Below, in pieces: positions 45,777 through 56,034 of a stretch of 64,000 nucleotides of DNA; positions within the stretch are counted from its first letter, which is position 1, and every line of letters begins with the position of its first letter. The stretch is taken from positions 371,634-435,633 of the forward strand of contig JACDOX010000300.1 in assembly GCA_014549065.1 (NCBI GenBank), in the 5' to 3' direction. The DNA comes from Cardinalis cardinalis. Its lineage: Eukaryota; Chordata; Aves; Passeriformes; Cardinalidae. The translations under genes were made by a program, and so were the position numbers. The notes beneath the pieces are model-generated. The model did not search any database, was not told where the DNA came from, and saw nothing but the letters and a program-made list of their open reading frames with translations.

Positions 45777-45902
45777 CTCTGCATGCAGTACTGGCCAGAG
45801 AAGACATCCTGTTGTTATGGCCCAATCCAGGTGGAGTTTGTTTCAGCAGATATTGATGAAGATATCATCAACAGGATATTCCGGATTTGCAACATGGCCA
45901 GG
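45777..45902 (+). CDS. PTPRT: PTPRT exon: D2 CMQYWP region
   Basis: The exon is 126 nt, 42 codons, phase 0 on both sides. It encodes LCMQYWPEKTSCCYGPIQV, then EFVSADIDEDIINRIFRICN and MAR. It is the D2 counterpart of the D1 exon at 26,277-26,393: CxxYWP is kept, and IFRICN occupies the place of the IRTF strand. Codon use is AT-rich, unlike the GC-rich D2 exons on both sides. TSCC gives two adjacent Cys, one more than I remember in the mammalian sequence. The donor is GTAAGA. Confidence 0.95.
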
Positions 45903-47484
45903 GTAAGAAAGGAGAAATACTCCATTCCCTAAAACCAGATTTTGCCTCGAGGAAAGGTCAGAGCCAAGACTTGTGGTTTAGAGATGCAGAATCTCTCACC
46001 TAGGAATGAAATTCCACTGCAGCTACTTCCTTTAATTAACATTTAATCAGCCTGCATTGCTAAAGGACTCTTGGCTGAAGGCAGTGAGTGGATGATATGA
46101 GCTGAAAATCTGTATTTAAATGGTGAGCATTTTTTCTGTGTGTATTTGAGAACAATTCATCACTTAGTAGCCAATATAAAGCCATCAGTATTGCAGGAGA
46201 TAAACTGGGATGGTGTCAGCAGCTCTCCATCTGTCAGCTCCCAGGCAGCATCTCTGAAGACAGATGCAATGTTTACTGGCTAGACTGGGATTCCCAACTG
46301 CCACTGCTTTCCCTATAAATAAGCAACTGCCATTTCTGTAAGCAGCTCTTTGTCTGTGTCCCTCAGCCCCAGGACAGCTGAAATGGTAGAAACAAACNTT
46401 ATCTGCACACTGAGCCTTGGCAATCCAGCTTCAGGGCTGCAGGAAAGGGCTTCAGCAGAGGATTTTTCTCTCATTAGTCGTTTCCCAGATTGATTATGTT
46501 TCCTTTGTTGTTACTCTTTCATTTTTTTGTGTCAGAAATGGAAGCAGGCTCTGCAAATTATATTTCCATGCAGTGTAACCCATCAGTGTCTGCATGGGCA
46601 GAGCCTGCGCAGCCGNTCAGGTGTGGCACTGCAGAGGGAACCTTGTGGTCCAGCACAGAAATTGATAAACTGGTTGGATATCAGACACCTTCCTGTGTCC
46701 CAGGGAGAGCCTGGGGGTGATAAAGCTGGTCAGAGCAAGGCTCTGTGGCTCTCAGGTGGAGCTGGCCCATGGATACAGGGCTGCAGGGCAGGTGCTGTGC
46801 ACTCTCAGCTCTCTGCACTNGTCCATGTCCCACACCACGGCCACTGCCAGCAAATTTGTGAGGATCCTTTCCCTCCACAATCCCCAGAGAATTTCTGAGG
46901 GCTGCCTCTACTTCTTATGGCACAGCACAGCACGGCAAAGAGACATTTGACCTATTTGTGCAGTTTGATGGAACTTTATTCTAGAAGCCAAACAAAGCTC
47001 CCATGCACTTGGTGTCTGCTTGGCTCTGTAATAATTGTTATCCAGGTTAGAGAAAAGCCCTTGTTTCTGCACTCCACCTGTCACCCTGTTTTTTTAAGTT
47101 CTTCTAAGCCTTCTGATGTTTACATTCTTGTGACGAACTTTCTCACACACTTTATGTAATTAACTTCTTGTTTTACAATCTTTTGTGGAAAAGGAGAAAT
47201 TTAATAGACTGTTAGTTTGTCCAGTGTCATTGGAGAGGTGGCACTGTCATCCTCTAATCCACTGTCACTTTTAGAAATCTATAAATGTTAGAGTCAGAAA
47301 TAAAACTTTCTCTCTTTTTTTCCTTGGAAAGTCCAGTGTCCACATCATTTTATTTTGTGTCCTAAAATGACCCTGTACCCAGCGTGGAGAACAGCAGCAC
47401 TGCTGGTACAGGTGCAGAGGGGAAGCTGCTGTGCAAGCAGTGCTCCTGATAGTAAAAGATTNTAAAATCACAGAAAATTCGGGG

Positions 47485-47827
47485 AGTTAGAAAGAAAGTT
47501 AGGCTTAGTAGGCCCTGGGAAAATNTTAAAGGTANGCCCTGGGAAACGTTAGGCCTTGTATTAACTAGATCATGTGAAACTGCACCTGTGTAGTCAGTAT
47601 ATGATAAATAATATAATTGTTAGATGTGGTTAGATATAATTTTTGTTTAAAGAATCATGAGAAACCATGTTAGGGGTTTGAGGGGTATCACAGGAAATCC
47701 ATGCTTGGATGAAATCAATGTATACAATAGAACAATGTAAGTTTAATAATTCATATGTAAGTGATATAACGATAGAATATAAAACATGTTCGGCCCGAAA
47801 CCGTGTTGGAGTCAGACTGGGGTTTGT
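47485..47827 (+). mobile_element. Probable LTR fragment (+ orientation)
   Basis: The AT-rich segment has a promoter-like GAATATAAAACATG (near 47,776) followed by GTTCGGCCCGAAACCGTGTT, which resembles the U3/R end of passerine LTRs. It abuts LTR copy 3 at about 47,828. The left end and family are uncertain. Assignment is from texture and position. Confidence 0.45.
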
Positions 47828-48434
47828 GTACNCCCTCAGAATCTCTGCTGGTCAGANTGACTCTGAGATACCTACAAGTCTCTTTCTCCCAGCCCAGCAG
47901 TCAAAGGAGTCAGGATTCTTCAGTTCTCATTCTCAAGGTTGTTTATTATTTCTTATCTNTAACATTCTTTCTCTGCCCTGCTGAGGTCTGTCTGGCAGGT
48001 CAGACAGAGGCACACTGGCCGCCTCAGAGGNGGTGTTACCTTTTTATACTAAAAACTATGTGTACATTATTTACCAGAACTTCCCAATACCTATCACCTA
48101 TGTTAGACAGTGAGCTTCTACTCTAAACCAGTCCAAAAGTGCCAGCAGCACCCAGAACANGGAGGCTAGGAAGAAGAAAGAAGAAGTACAGGGCATGCCC
48201 AAATTCCTCCATCTTGGGACCCGAGCCCCCATTCTAAAAACCTCAGAAATCTATTTTTCACCCTGTGACTAACTATTATTCTACTTAAACTCTCTTGACC
48301 TGTAATTCTTCATATAAAGGTGGTAATGTGCTCCATGGGTCAAAATCAAAGCCACAGGGGTCTTGGGCTCTGTGCCAAGGTCTCTGAGCCCCCTGGGCAG
48401 GGTCTCCAGGCCAGCCAGAGGTGTGGTATTCACA
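47828..48434 (-). mobile_element. LTR, copy 3 of a three-copy family in this window
   Basis: It aligns with the LTRs at 37,316 and 38,342: AATCTCTGCTGGTCAGA, CTCAAGGTTGTTTATTATTT, GGTCAGACAGAGGCAC, ACCTTTTTATACTAAAAACT, TGTTAGACAGTGAGCTTCTA and GGTCTTGGGCTCTGTGCCAA all recur. The orientation is the same. It sits between two + orientation LTR-like segments. Boundaries are good to about 10 bp. Confidence 0.78.
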
Positions 48435-48800
48435 GCCCTCTGAACAGAGAGAAGCTGTGAGACAAGCAGAGAAGAAGGAAAACAATTCTTATCTCGCTTG
48501 CTGTGCCTGTGTTGTGCTAAAGTAGAATGCAACATGGAGATTGTTCACCCAAAGNGAGGATGCTTTGTGCCCTTGGCCTGTCAGGGCCAGGTGTGTGTGT
48601 GGGACTGTCACGGGACAGCCAGGGGAGAATCAGAGATGAGTGTAGTGTGAGCAGCTGTGAGCAAGAGTGAGTGCAGGGCAGATTCAGTTTAGATACAATG
48701 TACATAGTATAGTATAAGTAATTAATTACCCTTCTGATGATGGAGTCAGATGCATCATTCTCTCTCCCCTTTGTCAGTCGCCTTTGATTTACTATAAGAG
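48422..48800 (+). mobile_element. Probable LTR (+ orientation)
   Basis: It begins TGTGGTATTCACAGCC, runs AGAAGAAGGAAAACAATTCT and GAATGCAACATGGAGATTG, then has TATAGTATAAG (near 48,711) and ends against the next LTR at 48,801. Such starts are typical of passerine LTRs in my memory. It may be the rest of the element begun at 47,485 or an independent one. Confidence 0.5.
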
Positions 48801-49185
48801 TGTGACGGTGTTCACAGGGGTCTTAGGATAAAGGAAGAGATGAGGATTTGACTTTATGTTTCAGAAGGCTTGATTTGTTATTTTATGATATACATTATAT
48901 TAAAACTGTACTAAAAGAATAGAAGAAGGGATTTTATCAGAAGGCTAGCTAAGAATAGAATAGGAAAGAATGATAACAAAAGTTTGTGGCTCGGACTTTC
49001 TGTCCAAGCCAGCTGACTGTGATTGGCCATTAATTAGAAACAACTAACATAGGCCAATCAAAGATCTACTTCTTGCATTCCACAGCAGCAGATAACCATT
49101 GTTTACATTTNGTTCTTGAAGTCTCTCAGCTTCTCAAGAGGNAAAATCCTAAAGAAAGGATTTNTCATAAAAGATGTCTGTGACA
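48801..49185 (-). mobile_element. Solo LTR, 385 bp
   Basis: The segment has clean terminal TGTGAC...TGTGACA ends. On the - strand it starts TGTCACAGACATCTTTTATG, includes CTCTTGAGAAGCTGAGAG, CCAAT boxes (GATTGG on + near 49,021) and an ATAAAGTC poly(A)-type signal near the far end. It shares CTGAGAAGCTG-type blocks with the LTR at 23,307-23,626, so the two are probably related. It ends 162 bp before a D2 exon. Confidence 0.7.
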
Positions 49186-49347
49186 TAACCGGAATTTCCT
49201 GGGTTCTGGCAGTACCCCTGACACCCAGAGCTCTCAATAAAATCACCTACATAGAACCATAATAATTCTGTGATGATGTGTGGCTGAGTGCTGACCCTGC
49301 CAGCCCTGCCCATCCCTGCCTGGCCCCTGAGCAGCTCTGTGTTGCAG

Positions 49348-49511
49348 CCGCAGGACGGGTACCGCATNGTGCAGCACCTGCAGTACATCGGCTGGCCGGC
49401 CTACAGGGACACCCCTCCCTCCAAACGCTCCCTGCTCAAGGTGGTCAGGAGGCTGGAGAAGTGGCAGGAGCAGTACGACGGCAGAGACGGGCGCACCGTG
49501 GTCCACTGCCT
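49348..49511 (+). CDS. PTPRT: PTPRT exon: D2 WPA loop and active-site cysteine
   Basis: The exon is 164 nt, phase 0 in and phase 2 out. It encodes PQDGYRIVQHLQYIGWPAY, then RDTPPSKRSLLKVVRRLEK and WQEQYDGRDGRTVVHC. The WPD-loop Asp is replaced by Ala (GCC at 49,399-49,401), the usual state of R2B D2 domains, which are weak or inactive. The Cys of HC is kept (TGC, 49,507-49,509). The exon ends on CT of the Leu codon, splitting the D2 P-loop just as in D1. The Ile codon ATN (49,366-49,368) has an ambiguous third base. The donor is GTAAGT. Confidence 0.96.
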
Positions 49512-49994
49512 GTAAGTAAGGCTGGGAAATGGCTGCAGCCTCACGTGTTGTGGCTCTGGAAATCTGGTGGTTTGCCAGGCTTCAGCTGGGGGAAATGGAG
49601 TTAAAGTACATTTATACTACTAACTTCACACTCTTCTGCACACTTCTACTTAATTTATAACTTNATGTGCTAACTACATTTATAATAATAACTTCAAGTT
49701 GAATGTTGTATTGCATTATAGTATCCTGGCCCAGAGATTTTACTGATTGCAGTGAGAGATAGCTCCAAGAGCCCTGGTACATTGTAGGTCTCGTGTCTGA
49801 AGCACAGACAGAGCTGAAGCAGCCCTGCCATGGACCCAGCTCTGAGCACAGAGCTGCTGTGAGCCCAGAGCAAGGATTTGCAGCACTACAGTGCCTGAGC
49901 TCCCCTGTCCCCTACTTCAGGGNGACAGAGAAGCTCCCCTTATCCCTTAGTCCTTCCATCCCTGCCCCAGTTCTACAGGTCTCTACTCTCACAG

Positions 49995-50300
49995 ACTCAC
50001 AGAATGNTTTGGGTTGGNAGGGACCCTAAACACCACTCAGTTCTAATGGTCACCTTCCACTATCCCAAGGGTGCTCCNAGNCCTGTCCAGCCTGGCCTTG
50101 GACACTTCCAGGGATCCAGGGGCAGCCACAGCTTCTCTGGGCACCCTGTGCCAGAGCCTCACCACTCTCAGAGGGAAANATTCCTTCCCAATATCCCATC
50201 TATCCCTGCCCTCTGGCAGTGGGAAGCCATTCCCCATTGCCCTGTCACTCCATGCCCTTGTTCAAAGCCCCTCTCGAGCTCTCTTGGAGCCCCTTTAGGC
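49995..50300 (-). mobile_element. CR1 LINE 3' fragment
   Basis: CACAGAATGNTTTGGGTTGG, CTGTCCAGCCTGGCCTTGGA, CACTTCCAGGGATCCAGGGG and TCTGGGCACCCTGTGCCAGA, then TTCCCAATATCCCATCTA, form the reverse complement of the CR1 3' end. Its far edge merges into a short tandem duplication. Confidence 0.88.
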
Positions 50301-50363
50301 ACACAAACCCTTGAACATCAGCCCTTAGAGCCCCTTTAGGCACACAAACCCTTGAACATCAGA
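50287..50363. repeat. 41-bp tandem duplication at the CR1 edge
   Basis: GAGCCCCTTTAGGCACACAA and the following ACCCTTGAACATCAG occur twice with a 41-bp period. The second copy is truncated. It lies about 120 bp before the exon at 50,482. Near-perfect identity suggests a recent slip or unequal exchange. Confidence 0.9.
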
Positions 50364-50481
50364 GAGCTTCCACGTGTCAGCAATCTCTCCATTAGAGACC
50401 CGTCCATGGGGTGTGAGCTGTGTGTGCTGTCCTTCCCCCAGCCTCACCAGCCCCTCCTTGCCCTGTTTGTCCCTGTGCCAG

Positions 50482-50617
50482 GAACGGCGGCGGCCGCAGC
50501 GGCACCTTCTGTGCCATCTGCAGTGTGTGTGAGATGATCCAGCAGCAGAACATCATCGACGTGTTCCACATAGTGAAAACGCTACGGAATAACAAATCCA
50601 ACATGGTGGAGTCACTG
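50482..50617 (+). CDS. PTPRT: PTPRT exon: D2 P-loop
   Basis: The exon is 136 nt, phase 2 in (G completes the Leu codon) and phase 0 out. It encodes NGGGRSGTFCAICSVCEMI, then QQQNIIDVFHIVKTLRNNK and SNMVESL. The D2 signature is HCLNGGGRSG, with the Arg codon CGC at 50,495-50,497. Size and phases equal the D1 P-loop exon at 32,412-32,547. The Q-loop start QTE of D1 becomes ESL, so the Gln used for hydrolysis in active PTPs is missing, consistent with low activity. The donor is GTAAGG. Confidence 0.96.
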
Positions 50618-51339
50618 GTAAGGCTTCTTTCTGCTCATTCCCCACCCAGTGTGTGGGCAAGGGACTTCAGGATAGGTGAGAAAATGTCAAAATTAGTTCA
50701 GGATGAATCAAAATGAATGGGAACATGGAGACACCAGAGTTAAGACTGGTCCTGTTTTAGCATGTTCAGTGAATCTTCCTGCTTTTCCTTTTGAGCAGAG
50801 GGAATGCCCTGGCAGAGTGGTGGACACTGTGCCCCATGCCCAGCTGCCTCAGGAGGTCAAACCCCACAGAGCTGTCACCATGGCTGTGGGAAGAGTGGGA
50901 TTTGTCCTCCTGTCCATGCAGGGATATGTCCTCCTGCCCAGCCCAGTGCTGAGTGCTGTGACACATCTTGAAACCAGGAAAGGAGAACAGTCCAGCCTCA
51001 GGCCTGGCTCCCTGCAGCCCAGGAGATTAAACTGTCCTGAATTCAGTCATCTCCATCCATCACTCTGAGCTCATGCCTCAAAAGCAACACGTGCAGTGAG
51101 GGCTGGAGGCAAATAATGAATAGTCCAGACTGGGGCTGTCTCTTTGAGTGCTTTTCTCTGCCTTTGATGACACCATCTCCCAGCCATGCTTGCTCAGGAT
51201 CACTCAGAAACACAACCAGTGTTCGCCTGCTCCTGCCAAAGGGTATAAGAAAGAGGGAAGAGGTATTTTTGCTTGTAGAATGAGGCTCTGAGGAATTTTC
51301 CCATATCCTAATGCCATTCCTTTGTGTCCTCTCTTTCAG
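50618..51339 (+). other. PTPRT: PTPRT last intron
   Basis: This is a GT-AG intron of 722 bp (donor GTAAGG, acceptor TCCTCTCTTTCAG). No repeat or gene recognised. Confidence 0.88.
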
Positions 51340-51393
51340 GAACAGTATAAATTTGTATACGAGGTTGCACTGGAATACTTGAGTTCCTTTTAG
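51340..51393 (+). CDS. PTPRT: PTPRT terminal coding exon
   Basis: The coding part is 54 nt including TAG (51,391-51,393), phase 0 in. It encodes EQYKFVYEVALEYLSSF, the last helix of D2 and the C-terminus. EQYKF follows the D2 Q-loop position, as EQYVF does in D1 (33,693). The short YLSSF ending is one of the features pointing to PTPRT over PTPRM. The exon continues as the 3' UTR. Confidence 0.96.
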   Translation, partial: EQYKFVYEVALEYLSSF

Positions 51394-51935
51394 CCCAGCC
51401 AAGGGAGGGGACCCCACGATGTGCCAGACCCCAAACTCTGGTGGATGCTTCTCCCCTGTCCCACACTGGAAGGCAGTGACAAGTGTGGGGAGGAAAACTT
51501 CTCCTTCCTTCTCAGCAAGAGAGTGAGGCTGCAGAGCCCTCGCTGGAAGGAGGAGGCGATGCCTGTGTGTGCTGCTGCCTGCTTTCTATGGGAACATCTA
51601 CTGCTTCTTAAATAACTTACTGTAAAAATTAGCAACGTGGGAGACAGGCTGAAAGACTGGACTTTCTAATCCCCTCTGACTTCTCTTTTGGATTGTGTTT
51701 TTGTTCTGCTTGCTGCAGAGTGGGGAAGGAATGAAACCCTTAGGAAATTCTCTTTTAAATGTCTCCTTTTTAATTTATAATTTTGTTCTCAAATCCCAGC
51801 CTTTTAATTTTTTAATTTCATGCAGCAGTCATTTGGGAAAAATGAGATAGCCATAGGGGATACATGAAATGTTTCATTACAATTTGTCTACCTTATCTGT
51901 TTCCTTTTATTTGTTTTTCCTAATGAACAGGCCAA

Positions 51936-51963
51936 CACACACACACACACAAAAAAAAAAAAG
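51936..51963. repeat. Short (CA)n followed by A tract
   Basis: About nine CA units run directly into twelve or so A residues. It is a small simple repeat in the presumed 3' UTR. Confidence 0.85.
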
Positions 51964-52324
51964 ACTATGCTGGAATTCTCTTCCCAAATGTAGTCCCTTT
52001 AAGCATGAAAATAGATGGTGGAGATGAGAAGCTGTACATGGATCCACTGCCTCCACAGAAATATTTCCTCCCAGTTTCTGCTCGACTTCAGGGCTGTGCA
52101 TGACCCAGTTCCATCCCTCTGGTCTGTGTCCTTTCACTGCTGGAGAAGCTGTTGAGGAGTTCCCCAGCCACTTGGACCTGAAGGTTAAATATTTGCACCA
52201 AACAAATGGCATTCATCTGGCAACTTTGGTGATTTGGTCACCGCATTTCCCAAGTATTAGCTGGGGTGCAGTGTGTCTCTGACAAACAGGGTATGAAGTA
52301 GGTATTATTGCTCATATACTATGT

Positions 52325-52462
52325 ATGACTATTTTTTATTTATTATTTGTATTGCTGTAGAACTTAGGACCCCTAGTCATGCCAGGACCCTGCTGAACCA
52401 GGCACTGTGCAGGCAGACAGCAAAGAAAGTTCCTGCTCAAGAGCTTCAAAGTCTGAACGTTC
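52325..52462. repeat. Ancient amniote interspersed-repeat remnant
   Basis: TTTATTATTTGTATTGCTGT, AGGACCCCTAGTCATG, CCAGGACCCTGCTG, AGGCACTGTGCAGGCAGACA and CAAGAGCTTCAAAGTCTGA follow the order of a very old dispersed repeat that I remember as abundant in turtles and crocodilians. The copy is diverged. Its name is not certain to me. It lies inside the presumed 3' UTR. Confidence 0.5.
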
Positions 52463-55400
52463 TTAAAATTGGGTTTGGCCAAGATTTCCTCACTATTTCC
52501 AGGCCCTACAAGCTTCAGAGTTGTAACCTATTGGAGCTGTAGGAAAGGTGATGTACATACACAAAAACCTGTTCTGACACCTGTAAAGAGAAGAGTTAGC
52601 CCAGCACAGCAACTTCTCTTCTTAAGCAAAACAGCTTTTGTTCTATTCTGCAGAAATGCCTGTGCAAGTCTCCTTCTCTGAAACAAACACCAGATGTGTT
52701 TTGCCACGGTTGTGGACCTCACTCTGACTTCTTAGCAGCTAAGAAATTGCTTTTCTGAAAAAGTATGTTTAAGTAGTTAATCACTAAGGTCTGCAGGGTA
52801 ATCTTGGGGAAAAAAAAATAATTGAATGAGCAAGGCTTTACAATAATTAGTATTTCAATTTAGCCATTTATTTATCTTGAGGGTGTGGNATATGAGGTTG
52901 CTCTGTGTGTAAAATGGATTCTGGGGTGTAGGTTCTTTAAATTCACACTTGCTAAAAGATAGACTGGAGGTAAGAGTTGAAAGAAACTCTAATTTTCTTA
53001 TCACCCTGTAGTTTTCCACCCTCAGGTAAATCCTCAGAGGCTGCTGGGAGCTCTGTCCTTGCACAGAGCATGCCAGAAGTTCAAAATGTTTTGCTAATTG
53101 TGTCTGTGAATTCAAAAGGCACCTCTGCTTCATGATCATTCTTTCTTCNATAGTCACACCCTCACCTTTACCAGGAGGGATGGAAATGAAATCTGGCAAA
53201 AGCAGCTCTCAACTCAGCCACAAACCAGTACCCANCCAAACCATTGTCACCCACCAGGACCTGCACCAGCCCAGGGAAGGATGCTTGGAGTTTCATTAAT
53301 ACCACTCTCNACAAGCAAAGGATGCTGAACCACCTGGGGTTACTCTAAGGAGCTTTGGATTCTTGGTTTTAATACCATGAAGGTCTTAACTGATCATGAA
53401 CCACCTTCTCACAGGAGCCTCTGTGCTGTTTCTGGTTGGTCCTTTCTGCTGCCTGCAAAAAAATCAACTTTAGTTCCAGTTGGAGCTGTCAAGTGACTGG
53501 TCTGAATTGTGATTTTTTTTTTATTTATGCAANAACACAATTCAGCAGGAAAAATAACTAGAAGGCAAAGTGAAACTNTGAGATAAAAGTGAGAGGAAAA
53601 GAATAATATTGGTGTTTTGATTACAGGTGGCTGGATGGAACAGTGTAGGTCAGGTGCTGGGAGAGAAAAAGGAAGAGGGAATTCTAATCCCAGGATGGGA
53701 TTTTTCAACAACTGCCTAGGTATGAAGAAACTACAAGTCAGCAAAGTGTTTTTGACTCTGCTGACTCCAGAAAGCCAAAGGGAACCACTCCCTGTGGATA
53801 CTATGGAAATATTAATTAGTAATTAGCATTCTGTTAATTTTACATAGAAAGTAGCACAGTGACAGGTCTCCCTCGTGACTTAGGGGAGTGCAGCCAGCAC
53901 CGAGGGTGACAGCTGGGATGNGGGAACAGGGAGGTACAGAAATGCCACTGCCACTGAGGTGTGAAGTGTAGGAGGTAATTTAGGCTTAACTTAAAGGAAA
54001 GTGGATTGAAATGCCAGAGCTAAGCCCACAGGAGGGGTGTGTGAGTGAGGGGAAGGACGTGTGGGATGAGCAGAGCAGAGCAGCACTGGCAGTGCAGTGC
54101 TTTAGGGTCTGGAGGTGGGTTTGGATGTGTTTTATGGTATGAAAAACACTACTAAAGGGTCAGGTACCTGTATCAGCAACTCCCTGTGTGCTCAGCCCTC
54201 TGCAAAAGCCAAGTGATGTTGGCACAAACTGCAGGGANAGATATTTAAGCTAAATTTTACATTTGATAGGAGCTCGATGCAAACGTTGGTTNCCACAGCC
54301 CAACTGTTAGTCACAGCTTATTATGTGGCCACTCAACCATGTGTCTGAACTTCCTAATGTCCAGCCTAAAACCCATATGCANAGATGCTCAGCAGACACT
54401 GCAGATTGTGTTGCCAAATTGTTATAAATTCCTGCAGTTACAGTGCTTTTGGGGGACTGACCCAGCTCCAGTCTGTGTTGGCTCAGGGATCTTCATGCTG
54501 TTNCTCCCTGCACAGTGCATATATGCCAAGTGTGAATTAATGATGAAGGGAATTGTGTGGAAAAGCTCACTTTAAATCACTTTATTACCTTGAGGTTGTT
54601 TAAACCCTAGAGAACAGCCCATAGTGAAGTAGGTAATGTGTTTGAAGCAAGATTATGGGTGATGGTTTGTTTTCATGGGGAAAGAAAGGAATTATGAGAT
54701 GAGATAAAGGAGGTTTTCTCACTCCTGGAAGGATTAATAGTCAGTGTGAGCTTTTCAGCCTAAGCATCCCCTGCTGTGGAGGAAAAGTGATAATGTGCAG
54801 TAAAAAAAAGGTGAATTCCTCAGTGACTGAATCTTAGGCTGGAAAAANTATCATATTGACAATATTTGAATGGACATAGTGAAGATGAACTTATTCCCAT
54901 GGAGACATCCTTCAGAGGTGAGGGGGAACTGTTTGTGATAGCACAGAGTTGGTGTAAAGTTTGGTCTGGAATACNAGGAAGTAGTAACAGGTGGTTTGGG
55001 GTCACTACCTCATAGAGGGGGCAACCAACATCTTAAATTATTATTGGTGTAACTGCAGCAATGAATTCCACTGGTTATCAGGAGTTTCTAGCTTTTATTC
55101 TGGAACTATAAACTCCCTGGTGGGAAAAAAAAAAAGTCCAGTAGGCACATGGATCCCACAGCAGTAAATTTAAGCCTGTGGTTGCTAGAGTGGCTTTTCC
55201 ATTTACTTTCCACAAGCCCTTTAGCAGCAGTTTGTGGGATTTTCCTTGGGAATCTCAAGCCAGGGATTTCTGGTCACTGCTTCTGGTGCACTGCAGAGTC
55301 AGAGGAAGGAGAGAGGCTCCTGCAGAGGGTGGTTCAGGAGGCAGTTAAACCAGTTTCCATCTGGAATTGAAGGAAAGGAGAAGAAATCTCCTTTGGGAGA

Positions 55401-55938
55401 AACCAAATATTGGAGGAGAAGGCAAATGAAATGGATCCTGGAACAGGTAGGAAATTTGCACCTTGCTCTCTCTCTCATTCTTGCACAGCTGCTCTCATCT
55501 CACTCTCCTGAGTTCCTGCCAAGATCATAAAAAACACATAATGTCACATTCCCTGCTGTGGAGATGGAGCACTCGGAGTGTGACAGAGGGAATAAATCCT
55601 GNGGGACAAAGATAAAAGAAGATTTGCTCAAGAGAAGAATCTTCAAATATGAGGTGCTTCTATCTGTCACACTTGCAGAATTTTTAGTAAAGTCACAGAG
55701 CAGTGCACAGTCCTGGCATGGTCCTGGATGGGCAATGTGGTGGAAAAGTTTCCCCTTGGAAAACTTCATTGTCCTGTAATAAATGTGAGCAATCAACTCC
55801 ATGATGTTGGCAGCACAGTTAATTTTTGTGATCACTCCAGCCAGTGAAGGGGGCATCTCAAGACCTTGGTGTGAAACTGCTGCATTTTCATTTGAGAATC
55901 TTTTAATTTGTCTTAAGTGTACAAAAGACAGTCAACCC

Positions 55939-56034
55939 CTTTTTTTTTTTTTTTTTTTTAGGAATTTATATTCTCAGGAAACAGTAATCCATACTTTCTG
56001 CTTTTAAACTACTTTTTTTTTTTTTTTTTTTTTA
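55939..56034. repeat. Two long T tracts
   Basis: Runs of about 20-23 T residues at 55,939-55,960 and 56,012-56,034 each end in TTAGGAA, so a short block appears repeated with its T tract. In the + strand transcript they would form U-tracts. Confidence 0.7.

Larger units (their letters stand above)
45903..49347 (+). other. PTPRT: PTPRT intron with nested LTR cluster
   Basis: This is a GT-AG intron of 3.4 kb (donor GTAAGA, acceptor CTCTGTGTTGCAG). The first half (45.9-47.4 kb) shows nothing I recognise. From about 47,480 to 49,185 it is almost entirely LTR material in both orientations, listed separately. Confidence 0.82.
49512..50481 (+). other. PTPRT: PTPRT intron splitting the D2 P-loop
   Basis: This is a GT-AG intron of 970 bp (donor GTAAGT, acceptor TTGTCCCTGTGCCAG). 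It contains a - strand CR1 (49,995-50,300) and a 41-bp tandem duplication (50,287-50,363). Confidence 0.87.

Noticed and set aside
50417..50481. Upstream extension of the D2 P-loop exon
   Set aside because: The open frame continues leftward, but the CAG at 50,479-50,481 with a pyrimidine tract and the phase match show it is intron.
8060..51393. Identity as PTPRM, PTPRK or PTPRU instead of PTPRT
   Set aside because: The segment before KNRY and the YLSSF terminus differ from what I remember of PTPRM, and the D2 P-loop and WPAYRDTP surroundings fit PTPRT best. A database search would settle it.
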